Shown here: one piece after another, positions 1 through 8,452 of the stretch | Layout: each line of letters opens with the position of its first letter | Numbering within the stretch: the stretch's first letter is position 1 | Assembly: GCA_023402175.1 (NCBI GenBank) | Contig: JAEXCN010000250.1 | Span: forward strand, 1-28,807 | DNA from: Pseudomonadota bacterium | GTDB taxonomy: Bacteria > Myxococcota_A > Polyangia > Polyangiales > Polyangiaceae | Direction of reading: 5' to 3' | DNA: 28,807 nt | Translations under genes and position numbers: made by a program | The notes under the pieces: generated by a model | What the model saw: the letters and a program-made list of their open reading frames with translations, nothing else | Told to the model about the DNA's origin: nothing | Database searches by the model: none

Positions 1-2
1 AG

Positions 3-848
3 GGTACGGGGGTTGCCATCGACGCCTCGGGTAACGTGATTGTGACGGGCCACTTCGAAGGCACGGTCGACGCCGGTGGAGGGCCACTCACGAGCGCCGG
101 AGCGGACGACATCTTCGTCGTCAAATACGATTCCGCGGGACAACACCTGTGGAGCAAGCGCTTCGGCTCGAGTGACAGTGATCGCGCCCACGGAATTGCG
201 ACCGACGCTGCGGGCAACATCCTCGTAACGGGGGGCTTTCGAGGCACCGTCGATTTCGGCGGCGGCCCGCTGACGAGTTCCGCCATCACTGACTACGATG
301 TCTTCCTCGCCAAGTACGATGCGGGAGGAGCTCACCTTTGGAGCAAACGGCTTGGCTCCAGCTCCATGGACGAGGGCTTCGCGGTCGCAGTGGACGGCCA
401 AGGCAACATCGTCGTGTCCGGCAACGGAGGCGCGATCGACTTCGGTGGCGGCCCGCTCACCAACAGCGGCATCTTTCTCGCGAAGTACGATGAGTTGGGG
501 AATCATCTCTGGAGCAAGGCTTTCGGAGAGGGTTGGGGCGAGGGGGTCGCGTTCGATCCCCAAGGCAACATCGTGCTGGTAGGAGGCTTTTTGCCTGCGG
601 GCGGAGCCGATTTCGGCGGCGGGCCGCTCTCAACTGCCGGAGGCATCTACGTCTCCAAGTTCGACGGCGAGGGCAATCACCTCTGGAGCAGGAGCTTCGG
701 CGACAGCCAGCGCGCTCGGGCCTACGCGGTCGCGACGAGCAGCGCGGCCGATATCGTCGTAACAGGTGCCTTTCAGCACAGCGTCAACTTCGGCAACGGG
801 CCGCTCACTGGAGCTGGCGACATCTTTCTTGCCAAGCTCGGCCCCTAG
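3..848 (+). CDS. SBBP-repeat beta-propeller protein, 3' part
   Basis: The reading frame is open from the first bases of the window, so the gene begins upstream. A GTG at 36 lies inside a repeat unit and is not a credible start. The visible part is five tandem units of about 45-60 residues. Each has a D-x-x-G-N-(I/V) strand, a (D/N)FG(G/N)GPLT turn, a short linker, (I/V)(F/Y)(L/V)(A/S)K(Y/F)D and LWS(K/R). This is the pattern of SBBP/beta-propeller surface or secreted proteins that are abundant in myxobacteria. The protein ends directly after a final FLAKLGP, without a sorting tail. Its function is unknown; extracellular binding or a structural role is the usual guess. It converges on the O-antigen-ligase-like gene, with only 32 bases between the stops. 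Confidence 0.85.
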   Translation, partial: GTGVAIDASGNVIVTGHFEGTVDAGGGPLTSAGADDIFVVKYDSAGQHLWSKRFGSSDSDRAHGIATDAAGNILVTGGFRGTVDFGGGPLTSSAITDYDVFLAKYDAGGAHLWSKRLGSSSMDEGFAVAVDGQGNIVVSGNGGAIDFGGGPLTNSGIFLAKYDELGNHLWSKAFGEGWGEGVAFDPQGNIVLVGGFLPAGGADFGGGPLSTAGGIYVSKFDGEGNHLWSRSFGDSQRARAYAVATSSAADIVVTGAFQHSVNFGNGPLTGAGDIFLAKLGP

Positions 849-880
849 CTCCGACACAGAGGATTAGCTCGTCGGGGGTC

Positions 881-2392
881 CTACGGACATCGCGCGGCGA
901 GCGCGCTCGCCGCCGCGGTAGGTGCAGCGAAGCGTGCCGCGTCGTCGAGATGCGGACGCGCGCGATCGCATCGCCCTGCCTCGATCCACGACTCGGCGAC
1001 GGCGAGGTGGAGCGGGACGTTGCCTCTGTCCAGCGCAGTGGCCCGCTCGAGATCGTTCCAGCCCGGCGCGCGCACGGCGAGGAGGAACGACACGAGCCGC
1101 AACGAGGCGAAGAGGGCTCCGATCGCGGCCGCACCCGAGACTGCGAGAAGCGGCGCGCGCGCGCCGTCGTGGGCTACGGCCGGCGCGGCGGACCCGAGGA
1201 CCCACGCGACGAGAAGGAGGTGCGGTCCGAGCTGCAGGACGGCGTCGAGAGATCCGACGATGATGACGGCGAGGAGCGTGGCGCGCCGGAGCCACCGATC
1301 CCGATCGCGCCCTCTCGCGAGCTCGAGGCCGAGCGCGACGAGCGCGAGGAAGGCCGGCGCACCGCGCTCGGCGAGGAAGCCGAGCAGGTCGCTGCTGGGA
1401 AGCCGGTTCGTTGGGGAGAAGCCGCCACGCACGGTCGGATCGTCGGCCGGCGCGAACGCCACGTACTGCCCCGCCCAGTTGCCGGGCCCCACGCCGAAGA
1501 GCGGATGCGCGGCCGTCATCTTCAAGGTCGTTGCATACTGCACGAGACGTCCTGCGCCGCTCGTCGATTCAGGGTCGACGAGGTGCCGGAGCGTCTCACG
1601 GTACGGATGCGCCGACGTCCACGTGAGCCGGGAGGGGAGGGCCGCGGCGAGGCCGATCCCCGCGACGGTCGCGAGCACGGCGAGCCCTGCGCGCGCGCGC
1701 ATACCGTCGTCGGACGTGCGCCACGCGAGCGTCACACCGAGCGCCGCGAGCGCCGCGAGCGCGAGCCACGCGCTGCGCGTTCGCGTCAGGATCACGGCGG
1801 CCGTCGCGAGCGCGAGCGTCGCGACGGCGATCGCGCGGACGTGCGCCCGCGCTCCGCGGACCGCGACGCACGCGACGAATGGCATCGCGCAGACGAGTAG
1901 CTCCGAGGCGGCGTTCCGCTCCCCGACCAGCCCGCCGGGCGCGTGCCCGGTCCGCGACCATCCGATGCTCACGCCCGTCGCCTCGAGGACGACGCTGATC
2001 GCGACCGCCGCGGCGAGCGCCACCGGAGCGGACGTCGCCTCGCCGATCGAGCGCGCCGCGACGAACGTCGCGAGCCCGGACACGAGCAGGCAGGACGCAC
2101 GCAGCGCCGCCCACGGATTCGGCGCGAGCACGGCGCACAGCACCTCGAGGACGACGAGGATCCCGACGATCTTCGCGATCCGATCGCGCTGCATGCGCCC
2201 GGCCGCGAACGCCAAGATCGCCGCGGCCGCGCAGGCCACGACCTCTTGCGCGAGCACGGTGTGGGCTTGTCCGCCCGCGGGGTCGCGCACCGGAACGCGC
2301 GCGAGCGCCGGAAGCACGACGAGCGTCGCGAGCGCCCCGACTCCGAGACGACGCGGAGTCGGAGACGCGGACGCGGACCGCCCTGGGATCAC
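881..2392 (-). CDS. O-antigen ligase/polymerase-like membrane protein
   Basis: A 503-aa polytopic membrane protein with roughly ten or more hydrophobic segments. About two thirds in, the periplasmic-loop motif HPLFGVGPGNW typical of the Wzy/WaaL O-antigen ligase family (Wzy_C) is visible. The last ~60 residues look like a short TPR-type helical tail (ATALDRGNVPLHLAVAESW). Family members polymerise or transfer polysaccharide at the outer face of the inner membrane; the substrate cannot be read here. I chose GTG at 2392 because it overlaps the TGA of the upstream lipoprotein gene as GTGA. Longer in-frame extensions to 2671 only read the other gene out of frame. The 4-nt overlap implies translational coupling to that lipoprotein. 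Confidence 0.8.
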   Translation of the reverse strand: MIPGRSASASPTPRRLGVGALATLVVLPALARVPVRDPAGGQAHTVLAQEVVACAAAAILAFAAGRMQRDRIAKIVGILVVLEVLCAVLAPNPWAALRASCLLVSGLATFVAARSIGEATSAPVALAAAVAISVVLEATGVSIGWSRTGHAPGGLVGERNAASELLVCAMPFVACVAVRGARAHVRAIAVATLALATAAVILTRTRSAWLALAALAALGVTLAWRTSDDGMRARAGLAVLATVAGIGLAAALPSRLTWTSAHPYRETLRHLVDPESTSGAGRLVQYATTLKMTAAHPLFGVGPGNWAGQYVAFAPADDPTVRGGFSPTNRLPSSDLLGFLAERGAPAFLALVALGLELARGRDRDRWLRRATLLAVIIVGSLDAVLQLGPHLLLVAWVLGSAAPAVAHDGARAPLLAVSGAAAIGALFASLRLVSFLLAVRAPGWNDLERATALDRGNVPLHLAVAESWIEAGRCDRARPHLDDAARFAAPTAAASALAARCP

Positions 2393-3900
2393 CGGCAGTC
2401 CGGCAGGCACGAGAGACTCTTGCTCTCGCAGCTCCCTCCGCACTCCTGGACGCACTCGGCCTCCGTCGTGCAGAACTGCACCTCGGTGCCGTTCGACTTG
2501 CTCCGGCAGAGCGCGCCGACCTGGTGTCCCGAATTGCAGCTCTCGATGCTGACGCCGTCGCCGCGCGCTTTCTCGATCTTGTAGCGGGCCTGGCCGTCGA
2601 TGTCCCCGGGGCAGCTCTTGCCGTGCCAGCCCGTGCCGATCTTCTTTTGCATGCAGGCCGCGAGGTGGCACGTGTTCGGCTTGCTGCCGAAGCAGAGGTA
2701 CTCGCAGGCGTAGACCGGGTCGCTCCTCCGGAGCTCCTCCTCCCCGGCGGCGGCCTCGAGGTCCTTGTCGTGGACGTCGAAGAAGTGGAAGAGCTCGTGC
2801 CCGACGGTGCCCTCCTGGAAGGCCTGCGGCTGCGAGAACAGCTTCGAGTGGAAGATGAGCCGGACCTTGCCCGGGAAGAAGTTCATGTAGCCGGTCTCGT
2901 TCGCGGCCCAGAAGTCTTGCTTCTCGTCATCGGTGCAGTCGATGCGCGCGTCGTTCCGAATGTACGTCTTCAGCACCAGATCGGACTCTGCTTGCATGCC
3001 GGCCGCGAAGAGGCACCCGCTGCCCTTCTGGAGCCCCGTCGAGATGAGGTCCGCGAGCGCGGTGCGCTCCGCGTCAGTGCAGTTGCGCGTCGGTCCGTCG
3101 TAGACGCCGTTGGGCGGCGCCGGAGGCGGGGGCTTTTTCTGCGGAGGGTTGCACGTCTGCTGGAGGAGCGGAGCGACGACGCTGCGGGTGACGCGGAGCG
3201 CGCCATCGACGAGCGCCTCGTGCTTCACCTCGATGACGCCGCCGCCCGGCGCGACCGTCGCGGTCGTGCGCTCGAGCACGGCGTCGTTCGACGGCGCGTG
3301 CGTCTCGCGGACGGCCTCCTTCTCGTACGACACGCGCATGCGTGCCTCGTCGAAGCCGTCGCCGTCGTAGTCGCCCGTGAAGGTCTCGCCGTCCGCCGTG
3401 TAGGTCCACCGCGAGACGGCGGCCGGATGGTAGGTCGGCTGGGCCGTCTGCGGATCGTACGTGACCTCGAACGGCGCGCGGACGAGCATCTCCGAGACGA
3501 CCCGATTGCCTTCGCGCGTGACGAGGAAGCGCGTGCAGCGGCTCGGCGACAGGGAGATGTCGGTCGCGCCGCTCGCATAGACCGACGGCGCGGCCTTGAC
3601 CAGCTCCTTGCTGAACTCGTGGTCGAACGTCGGCATGGGCTGTGACGGGTCCTTCGCCCACTCCTCGGTGAGCCGCAGCTGCTCGTCCATGCACCATTTG
3701 CCGAGCGCCTGGACGGCCTCATCTGTCGCCCCGGGAGGCAGGGTGCTCGCGTCGCCGTCGCCGTCGCCGCCCGAGCCCGGATCCGAGCCGATGCCGGACG
3801 GATCCCCGTCGGAGCACGCTCCCTGGAGCGCCAGCGCGCCCACGAAGCCGACCGAAGCCAAGAGGAGACCAGCGAAGCGAACCCGTGTCATCGAAGCCAT
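2389..3900 (-). CDS. Secreted HExxH lipoprotein, putative metallopeptidase
   Basis: A 503-aa protein beginning with a basic n-region and hydrophobic stretch ending at Cys29 (ALQGAC). It is probably a lipoprotein, although the residue at -3 is Gln rather than the usual Leu. A DG/GS-rich linker follows. Residues 176-184 contain a DxDGDG calcium-loop-like motif. Residues 368-372 are HELFH, an HExxH zinc-binding motif preceded by GTVG and followed by FFDVHD. The C-terminal 100 residues are Cys-rich (about 14 Cys), suggesting a disulfide-stabilised extracellular domain. The start is supported by GGAGG 9 nt upstream of ATG 3900. The stop overlaps the start of the O-antigen-ligase-like gene. The peptidase call rests on the motif only; I do not recognise the family. 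Confidence 0.75.
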   Translation of the reverse strand: MASMTRVRFAGLLLASVGFVGALALQGACSDGDPSGIGSDPGSGGDGDGDASTLPPGATDEAVQALGKWCMDEQLRLTEEWAKDPSQPMPTFDHEFSKELVKAAPSVYASGATDISLSPSRCTRFLVTREGNRVVSEMLVRAPFEVTYDPQTAQPTYHPAAVSRWTYTADGETFTGDYDGDGFDEARMRVSYEKEAVRETHAPSNDAVLERTTATVAPGGGVIEVKHEALVDGALRVTRSVVAPLLQQTCNPPQKKPPPPAPPNGVYDGPTRNCTDAERTALADLISTGLQKGSGCLFAAGMQAESDLVLKTYIRNDARIDCTDDEKQDFWAANETGYMNFFPGKVRLIFHSKLFSQPQAFQEGTVGHELFHFFDVHDKDLEAAAGEEELRRSDPVYACEYLCFGSKPNTCHLAACMQKKIGTGWHGKSCPGDIDGQARYKIEKARGDGVSIESCNSGHQVGALCRSKSNGTEVQFCTTEAECVQECGGSCESKSLSCLPDCR

Positions 3901-4035
3901 ACGGCCCCACCTCCAGAAGAAGTCCTACGTCGAGCCCAACGCCCTAGCATGAGAGCCGTGAGGTTCGAGGGCAAGCGCTCGTCTTCCGACGCCGCTCGGT
4001 ACCACGTGTTCTACTACACCTGTTCGCCAGCCCAC

Positions 4036-5259
4036 CTATCCGGCCCGCGTCAGGCCCTCCACGGCAGCCGCTAGCCGCTCGACGTCGGCGGCATCGTTGT
4101 AGACCTGCAACGACATGCGCACGCGGAGACGGCCTCCTCGCGCGAGCACGGGAACCTCGATCCGATGCTCGAAGAAGAGGCGATCGCGCAGTCGCTGCGC
4201 ATCGGCGTCGTCGCCCCGATCGAATGGCGGCGGAAGTGGGACACGTACCATCGAACCGACGCGCGACTCCGGAGTCGAGAACGGCACGTTCCAGCGTTCG
4301 GCGAGGAAGTGTGCGCTGCGCCAGGCAAGATCGTGGTTGTGTTCGCGCAATGCGCGGGGTCCACCGAGCGCGTCGTCGATGAAGTCGAGGCCAGCAGGCG
4401 CCGAGAGCCAGGGCGTCGGGTCACGGGTCCCCGTCCATTCGAAGGCAGCCACCCAGTCGTCGCTCGACGAGCCCCAGGACAGCACCGGCGGCTGAAGCCG
4501 AGCGCGTCGTCCGGGAGCGGCCCACAGGATCCCGCAGCTCCTCGGAGCGAAGGCCCACTTGTGGAGATTGGCGACGTACCAGTCGACGTCGAGGGCGCCG
4601 AGGTCGAGATCGACTGCACCAGGTGCATGGGCGCCGTCCACCAGCACGGCGACCCCACGGGACCGGCAAACGGCCGCCATCGCGGCGAGCGGCATGACAA
4701 GCGCGGTCTCGGAGCTCACGTGATCGAGGAGAGCGAGCCGCGTGCGCGGGCCGACGGCGCGCTCGACGGCAGCCACGTAGGCGGCATCGTCCGCGTCGGC
4801 CCCCGGCAGCACGAGGGGCGCAACGGTCCACCCACGCTCGGCTGCGATGCGCGCGGTGGCGCGCGCGACGCCGCCGTAGGCGTGATCGTGCACGAGGATC
4901 TCGCTGCCCGGTTCGAGGTCGATCGAGCGCAACACCGCGTTGACGCCGGCGGTCGCGTTGTCGACGAATACGAGATCGTCCGCAGTGGCGCCGAGGAACG
5001 TCGCCACGCGTGCGGTGGCGGCGCGCAGGCGCAGCGTTCCCGGGAGGACGTTGGCCGACGTGGAAGCGTCGAGCCGCATCAGCTCGCGCAGCATGAAGCG
5101 AGCGGGATGCTTCTCGATCTCCTCGAGCAGCGCGGCGCGATGCCGGAGCACCGGCCACGGCGTGACGCCAACCGTCCCGTGGTTGAGGTAGGTCGTTCCC
5201 GCCTCGAGCGGGAAGAGCGCGCGCGCCGTTCGTGCCGAGATCACAGTGCCGTCGTTCAT
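4036..5259 (-). CDS. Class-V PLP-dependent aminotransferase-fold enzyme
   Basis: A 407-aa protein of the aminotransferase class V fold, closest in style to isopenicillin-N-epimerase-like (CefD) and cysteine-desulfurase-like enzymes. Visible landmarks are TYLNHGTVG near the N-terminus, DNATAGVN (cofactor phosphate region), VDGAHAPG with the pyridine-binding Asp at about 208, and NLHKW with the Schiff-base Lys at about 234. It is a cytosolic enzyme; the substrate is unknown, and there is no desulfurase-type active-site Cys loop that I can identify. I prefer ATG 5259 over the upstream GTG/ATG codons because the fold begins shortly afterwards and the extra residues are not conserved-looking. It stands alone between the HExxH lipoprotein and an ArsC-like gene, all on the minus strand. 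Confidence 0.85.
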   Translation of the reverse strand: MNDGTVISARTARALFPLEAGTTYLNHGTVGVTPWPVLRHRAALLEEIEKHPARFMLRELMRLDASTSANVLPGTLRLRAATARVATFLGATADDLVFVDNATAGVNAVLRSIDLEPGSEILVHDHAYGGVARATARIAAERGWTVAPLVLPGADADDAAYVAAVERAVGPRTRLALLDHVSSETALVMPLAAMAAVCRSRGVAVLVDGAHAPGAVDLDLGALDVDWYVANLHKWAFAPRSCGILWAAPGRRARLQPPVLSWGSSSDDWVAAFEWTGTRDPTPWLSAPAGLDFIDDALGGPRALREHNHDLAWRSAHFLAERWNVPFSTPESRVGSMVRVPLPPPFDRGDDADAQRLRDRLFFEHRIEVPVLARGGRLRVRMSLQVYNDAADVERLAAAVEGLTRAG

Positions 5260-5388
5260 CGACGCGAGGCTAGTCACGACACGCCTCGAATTCACCATTT
5301 CCCGGACTCGAGTCGCGCCCCTGATGGCGGCTCGAGCTCGGGCGCGGTATCAAAGCATCGGAGCGCGTGGAGTCCGGCTCCGTCGCGG

Positions 5389-5742
5389 CTACTTCCAGCG
5401 CTCCCATACCTCGGGCTGATAGCCGAGCGTCGCTTCCTGCCCGCGCCTCACGATGGGCGTCTTGAGGAGGAGCGGATCGTCGAGGAGCAACGCTTCGATG
5501 CGTGGGCCCGTCGGTGCGGAGTACTTCAGCCCCTTGTCGACATAGCGCTTGCCGTCGCGATCGATCAGCGCCTCGACGCCGCCTACGCGTGCGGCGACGC
5601 TCCGGAGCTCGCCGGGCGACAGCCCCTTCTGGGAGAGATCGACGCTCTGCACCTTCATGCCGCGCTCCTTGAACCAGCGCTCTGCCTTGCGGGTGTCCTG
5701 GCACTTCTTGGTGCCGAAGATCTGGATGATGGCTGCCGACAC
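5389..5742 (-). CDS. ArsC/Spx-family thioredoxin-fold protein
   Basis: A 117-aa protein of the ArsC/Spx superfamily. The N-terminus FGTKKCQDTRKAERWF holds the single redox Cys14 after a short beta strand. The C-terminal TPIVRRGQEATLGYQPEVW matches the substrate-side segment of this family (P-I-x-R-R-G-x-x-x-x-x-G). Only one Cys is present, as in glutaredoxin-dependent ArsC and many Spx/MgsR-like relatives. True arsenate reductase activity is therefore not established, and no ars genes are nearby. The start is GTG 5742. It lies about 130 nt downstream of the PLP enzyme start on the same strand. Confidence 0.85.
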   Translation of the reverse strand: MSAAIIQIFGTKKCQDTRKAERWFKERGMKVQSVDLSQKGLSPGELRSVAARVGGVEALIDRDGKRYVDKGLKYSAPTGPRIEALLLDDPLLLKTPIVRRGQEATLGYQPEVWERWK

Positions 5743-5793
5743 GGCCGGCAGCTTAGCACCAGGCGCGTCACCGAAGGCCGAGCCGAGCGAGCC

Positions 5794-7539
5794 TCACGGA
5801 CCCAGCAGCAGGTCGCGGTATGTGATCGGCAGCGACGTGTCCGGCGTATCTCCGTCGAACACCGTGACGACGCCGTCACCGGAATGGATCCGCTCACCCC
5901 AGTGGAGACCCGTTCCGCCGGCAACCGCCAGCATGACGCGTCCACCTCCCGAGCGCTCGACGTCGAACAGAGCTCCGGGACCATTCCCCTCGATCTCGAG
6001 AACTGCTGGCTCCGCGGAGGCACCGAGTCCTTCGAGGTTCACCGTCTCCACGACCCAACGAAACGTCCAATCGGGCTTGTATGACGTCGCGAAGAACCAG
6101 AGATGGCGGCCATCGCCCGATACCATGGGATCCACGGGACTGACCGCTTCCACGCGAGTGACCGCGCCCGTCCGTAGGTCGTAGACGAAGAACGCTGGAT
6201 CTCCCTCGTAAAATCCCGCGCGAAACAACACGAGATCGTCGTGAGGCGACGGCACGTGCAGCACGAAGCCCACCTCCTTGAGCGATTGGACGGTCTCCAC
6301 GTGGCCGTACGGTGCGTCCTGCGTCGGATTGGGAGACCAGATCCCTGCCGCGCTGTTGTCGGCGACGGTCCACACCGCATTCGTCAGCACGAGGGTGTCC
6401 GACATGCCTTCGCGTCGAAGCTTCGCCCAGCTCTGGTACGGGTGGGGAAGGCTCACGCGGCTGGTCTCGCTGCGTGCGTTCAGATCGACGAGCTCGATCG
6501 CGCTTGCAGATGGGACCAGAAGCGCGAGGCGCGGCCCGTCGGCCGTGCCGACGAGCTCGACGAGCTCGACGATGCCGCCAGCGACGACCTCTTCGCGGAC
6601 GATGTCGAACCCACGCATGCCCGTCGCCTCCGAAGAGGACGGGGAGGGCGGCGCGAATGTGAGCACGTCGACCTTCGACGAGCCCGCAAGCCGAACGACG
6701 AGCCGCGCGTCGTCGTCTCTCGTCGGGTCTCCGTCGTCGTAGAGCAGATCTACCGGCGCGCGGGGCGGCGCGCTCCTGCCGCCGGTCGTCGCCGTCTCCG
6801 GCATTTCGCCGTCCAAGGTCGCGACGACGATCGGCGCCGAAGCCGTCACGTGCGCAAGGTCCAGAATCGAAACGTCGTGCTCCGTCTCGACAGTGAGCAG
6901 TCGCCCAGCCGCCCCCGGAAGGTGCAGCGTCGGAGAGAACGAGATGCGTTTGGGCACGACCTCGGGAGAGGCGATGACGTGCGACGTGACGGCCTGGGAT
7001 GGGGGCGCGTCCACATCCACGACGAGGATCTCGTTCCGCGCCTCGCCCTCCACGCCAGTGACCACGGGGGCGGTTTCGGTCTCGACGTTGATGCCGGTGT
7101 AATCGACGGTCAGCACCGTGTGGAGCGCAACCCACCGTCCCTCGGGATCGATCACCATGCCCGAATGGAGCGCGGGCAGCTCGTAGCGACGTGAGGAGAT
7201 CGCCTGCGCAATCGTCACGTCGACGACCGTGAGGCTCGGAGCCTCCACTCCCTCCTCACCTCGCGAGACGACGAAGAGCCGCCGACCGTCCTCCGACGAC
7301 TTGGCGATGATCGCCCCCTTCCCCACGGGAACGGTGCTGCGATCCATCACCTGGCCACCACGAGGTGTCAGCAGTACGGCGCGATCCGCCTCGAGGCCCA
7401 CGAGCGCGACCTGCCCGCGCAGCGCGCAGGAGAAGTAGTAGCCGGACGACGGAGTCGATGGTCCATCGCTCCCCCCGCCGCACGCTGCGATGATTGAGGC
7501 TGCACCGCCCAGGAGCATCCGCACGAACCGCTGCTTCAC
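5794..7539 (-). CDS. Large outer-surface lipoprotein, beta-propeller-like
   Basis: A 581-aa protein with a clean lipobox (IIAAC, Cys20) followed by a GGGSDG linker, so it should be lipid-anchored. The body lacks a named domain that I recognise. It consists of repeated beta-rich blocks of the type RLFVVSRGEEG, WVALHTV, LLTVETEHDVSILDLAHV and HLWFFATSYKPDW, resembling a seven-bladed propeller (WD40/YVTN-like) that tabulates values and strings. The start is GTG 7539, with an ATG at 7518 as alternative; no strong Shine-Dalgarno precedes either. The 210-bp upstream region is shared divergently with the MYXO-CTERM-like gene. Confidence 0.7.
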   Translation of the reverse strand: MKQRFVRMLLGGAASIIAACGGGSDGPSTPSSGYYFSCALRGQVALVGLEADRAVLLTPRGGQVMDRSTVPVGKGAIIAKSSEDGRRLFVVSRGEEGVEAPSLTVVDVTIAQAISSRRYELPALHSGMVIDPEGRWVALHTVLTVDYTGINVETETAPVVTGVEGEARNEILVVDVDAPPSQAVTSHVIASPEVVPKRISFSPTLHLPGAAGRLLTVETEHDVSILDLAHVTASAPIVVATLDGEMPETATTGGRSAPPRAPVDLLYDDGDPTRDDDARLVVRLAGSSKVDVLTFAPPSPSSSEATGMRGFDIVREEVVAGGIVELVELVGTADGPRLALLVPSASAIELVDLNARSETSRVSLPHPYQSWAKLRREGMSDTLVLTNAVWTVADNSAAGIWSPNPTQDAPYGHVETVQSLKEVGFVLHVPSPHDDLVLFRAGFYEGDPAFFVYDLRTGAVTRVEAVSPVDPMVSGDGRHLWFFATSYKPDWTFRWVVETVNLEGLGASAEPAVLEIEGNGPGALFDVERSGGGRVMLAVAGGTGLHWGERIHSGDGVVTVFDGDTPDTSLPITYRDLLLGP

Positions 7540-7578
7540 AGCGATCGATCTACAAGCTCAGCCCCCTGCTCGTCGAGC

Positions 7579-7592
7579 GCGAGGAGCCTCGC
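7579..7592. promoter_or_regulatory. Short dyad in divergent intergenic region
   Basis: GCGAGG-AG-CCTCGC is a perfect 6-bp inverted repeat with a 2-nt centre. It lies 40 nt upstream of the lipoprotein start and in the only intergenic region shared with the plus-strand neighbour. It could be an operator, but short GC palindromes occur by chance in DNA this GC-rich. Confidence 0.25.
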
Positions 7593-7749
7593 AGTTCGAC
7601 CACCTGACTTCGACGGGAAGGGTCGCGACGAGAGACCTGCCTCTGCGCCTATGACCACGCTGTCATGGCCCACCTCGGCCGACGTCGCGTAAAGGCCGTT
7701 AGAACGGGGCCCGCTGCTCCGGGCATGGGCCGTGCTCTAGCGCGCCACT

Positions 7750-8340
7750 GTGCCATCCCTTCGCTTCCTCCTGGTTGCGGCGTTGCTCGCGCCGCTCTTC
7801 GTTCCCTCGACCGCTCATGCTTGCGTCGGCAGCGACATGTATTGCGGTAAGCAGTTGCCCGGTGATCCCTGCGTAACCCCGTATGGGTACGGTCGCTGCG
7901 TCCAGACCGGTTGCGCGGAAGCTCCGGCGAAGACCTGCAACGTCGAGACCTCCGTGTGTGGCAACGCGTTCCTCATGAATCCATGCACGGAGAAGGAGAG
8001 CGGCGATACGTGTTCGCTCGGGATCCCCGATGCGGACGGCGGCGTGCCGGCGGGCACGTGCAAGCCCTTCACGTGCACGGACGGTGGGACAGCGCTTGGC
8101 TGCTACGTGCCGATGGAGCCCGATCCGAACGCGCCCGGACGGTCTCCCGCGGGCCCAAGCCCGAGTGCAAGCGGCACGTCTTCGCCGAACGACGGCGCAA
8201 GCTCGCCGTCCGCTGGCGCCAACGAAGGTGGTTGCGCGACGTCCCCACGTGGCGGAGGTTCGAGCTCCTTGTTCGTCGCCGCACTCGCGGCGCTCGGAGC
8301 GCTCGGACGCAAACGGAGATCTTCCGCTGCCACGGGGTGA
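7750..8340 (+). CDS. Cys-rich secreted protein with MYXO-CTERM-like tail
   Basis: A 196-aa protein with a Sec signal peptide (residues 1-25, ending AHA before Cys). It has a Cys-rich core of about 110 residues (CVGSDMYCGK, GDPCV, GRCVQTGC and similar) and a Pro/Ser/Gly/Ala linker. The tail is GGCATSPRGGGSS, a hydrophobic stretch (LFVAALAALGALG), then RKRR. That Gly-Cys, transmembrane, Arg-cluster tripartite end is the MYXO-CTERM style of surface sorting signal. The core has no recognised fold and is probably disulfide-bonded. The start is GTG 7750; there is no clear Shine-Dalgarno. It converges with the glucosidase gene, 112 nt between stops. Confidence 0.75.
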   Translation: MPSLRFLLVAALLAPLFVPSTAHACVGSDMYCGKQLPGDPCVTPYGYGRCVQTGCAEAPAKTCNVETSVCGNAFLMNPCTEKESGDTCSLGIPDADGGVPAGTCKPFTCTDGGTALGCYVPMEPDPNAPGRSPAGPSPSASGTSSPNDGASSPSAGANEGGCATSPRGGGSSSLFVAALAALGALGRKRRSSAATG

Positions 8341-8452
8341 CCCTGCGGAGATGCCGTCCGAGCTCGCGCCCGCGCTCCTCGAGGGCGATCCGCGTGTTGA
8401 TCGGAAAGAGCGACGGGTGACGCAGGGACCTTCCTCTCCAGGGTGTGCTCGA

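Noticed and set aside
533..2552. Long open frames on the plus strand opposite the O-antigen-ligase-like gene
   Set aside because: They are Arg/Ala/Ser-rich antisense shadows; the minus-strand frame has membrane segments and a family motif.
5389..5742. Bona fide arsenate reductase in an arsenic operon
   Set aside because: No arsR, arsB or arsenite-related gene is nearby, and single-Cys family members have other roles.
4165..6084. A 639-codon plus-strand frame opposite the PLP and ArsC-like genes
   Set aside because: It runs antisense across two recognisable genes and shows no domain of its own.
7665..7850. Short plus-strand frame overlapping the MYXO-CTERM-like gene start
   Set aside because: It is out of frame with the signal peptide and Arg-rich; it is a shadow of the real gene.
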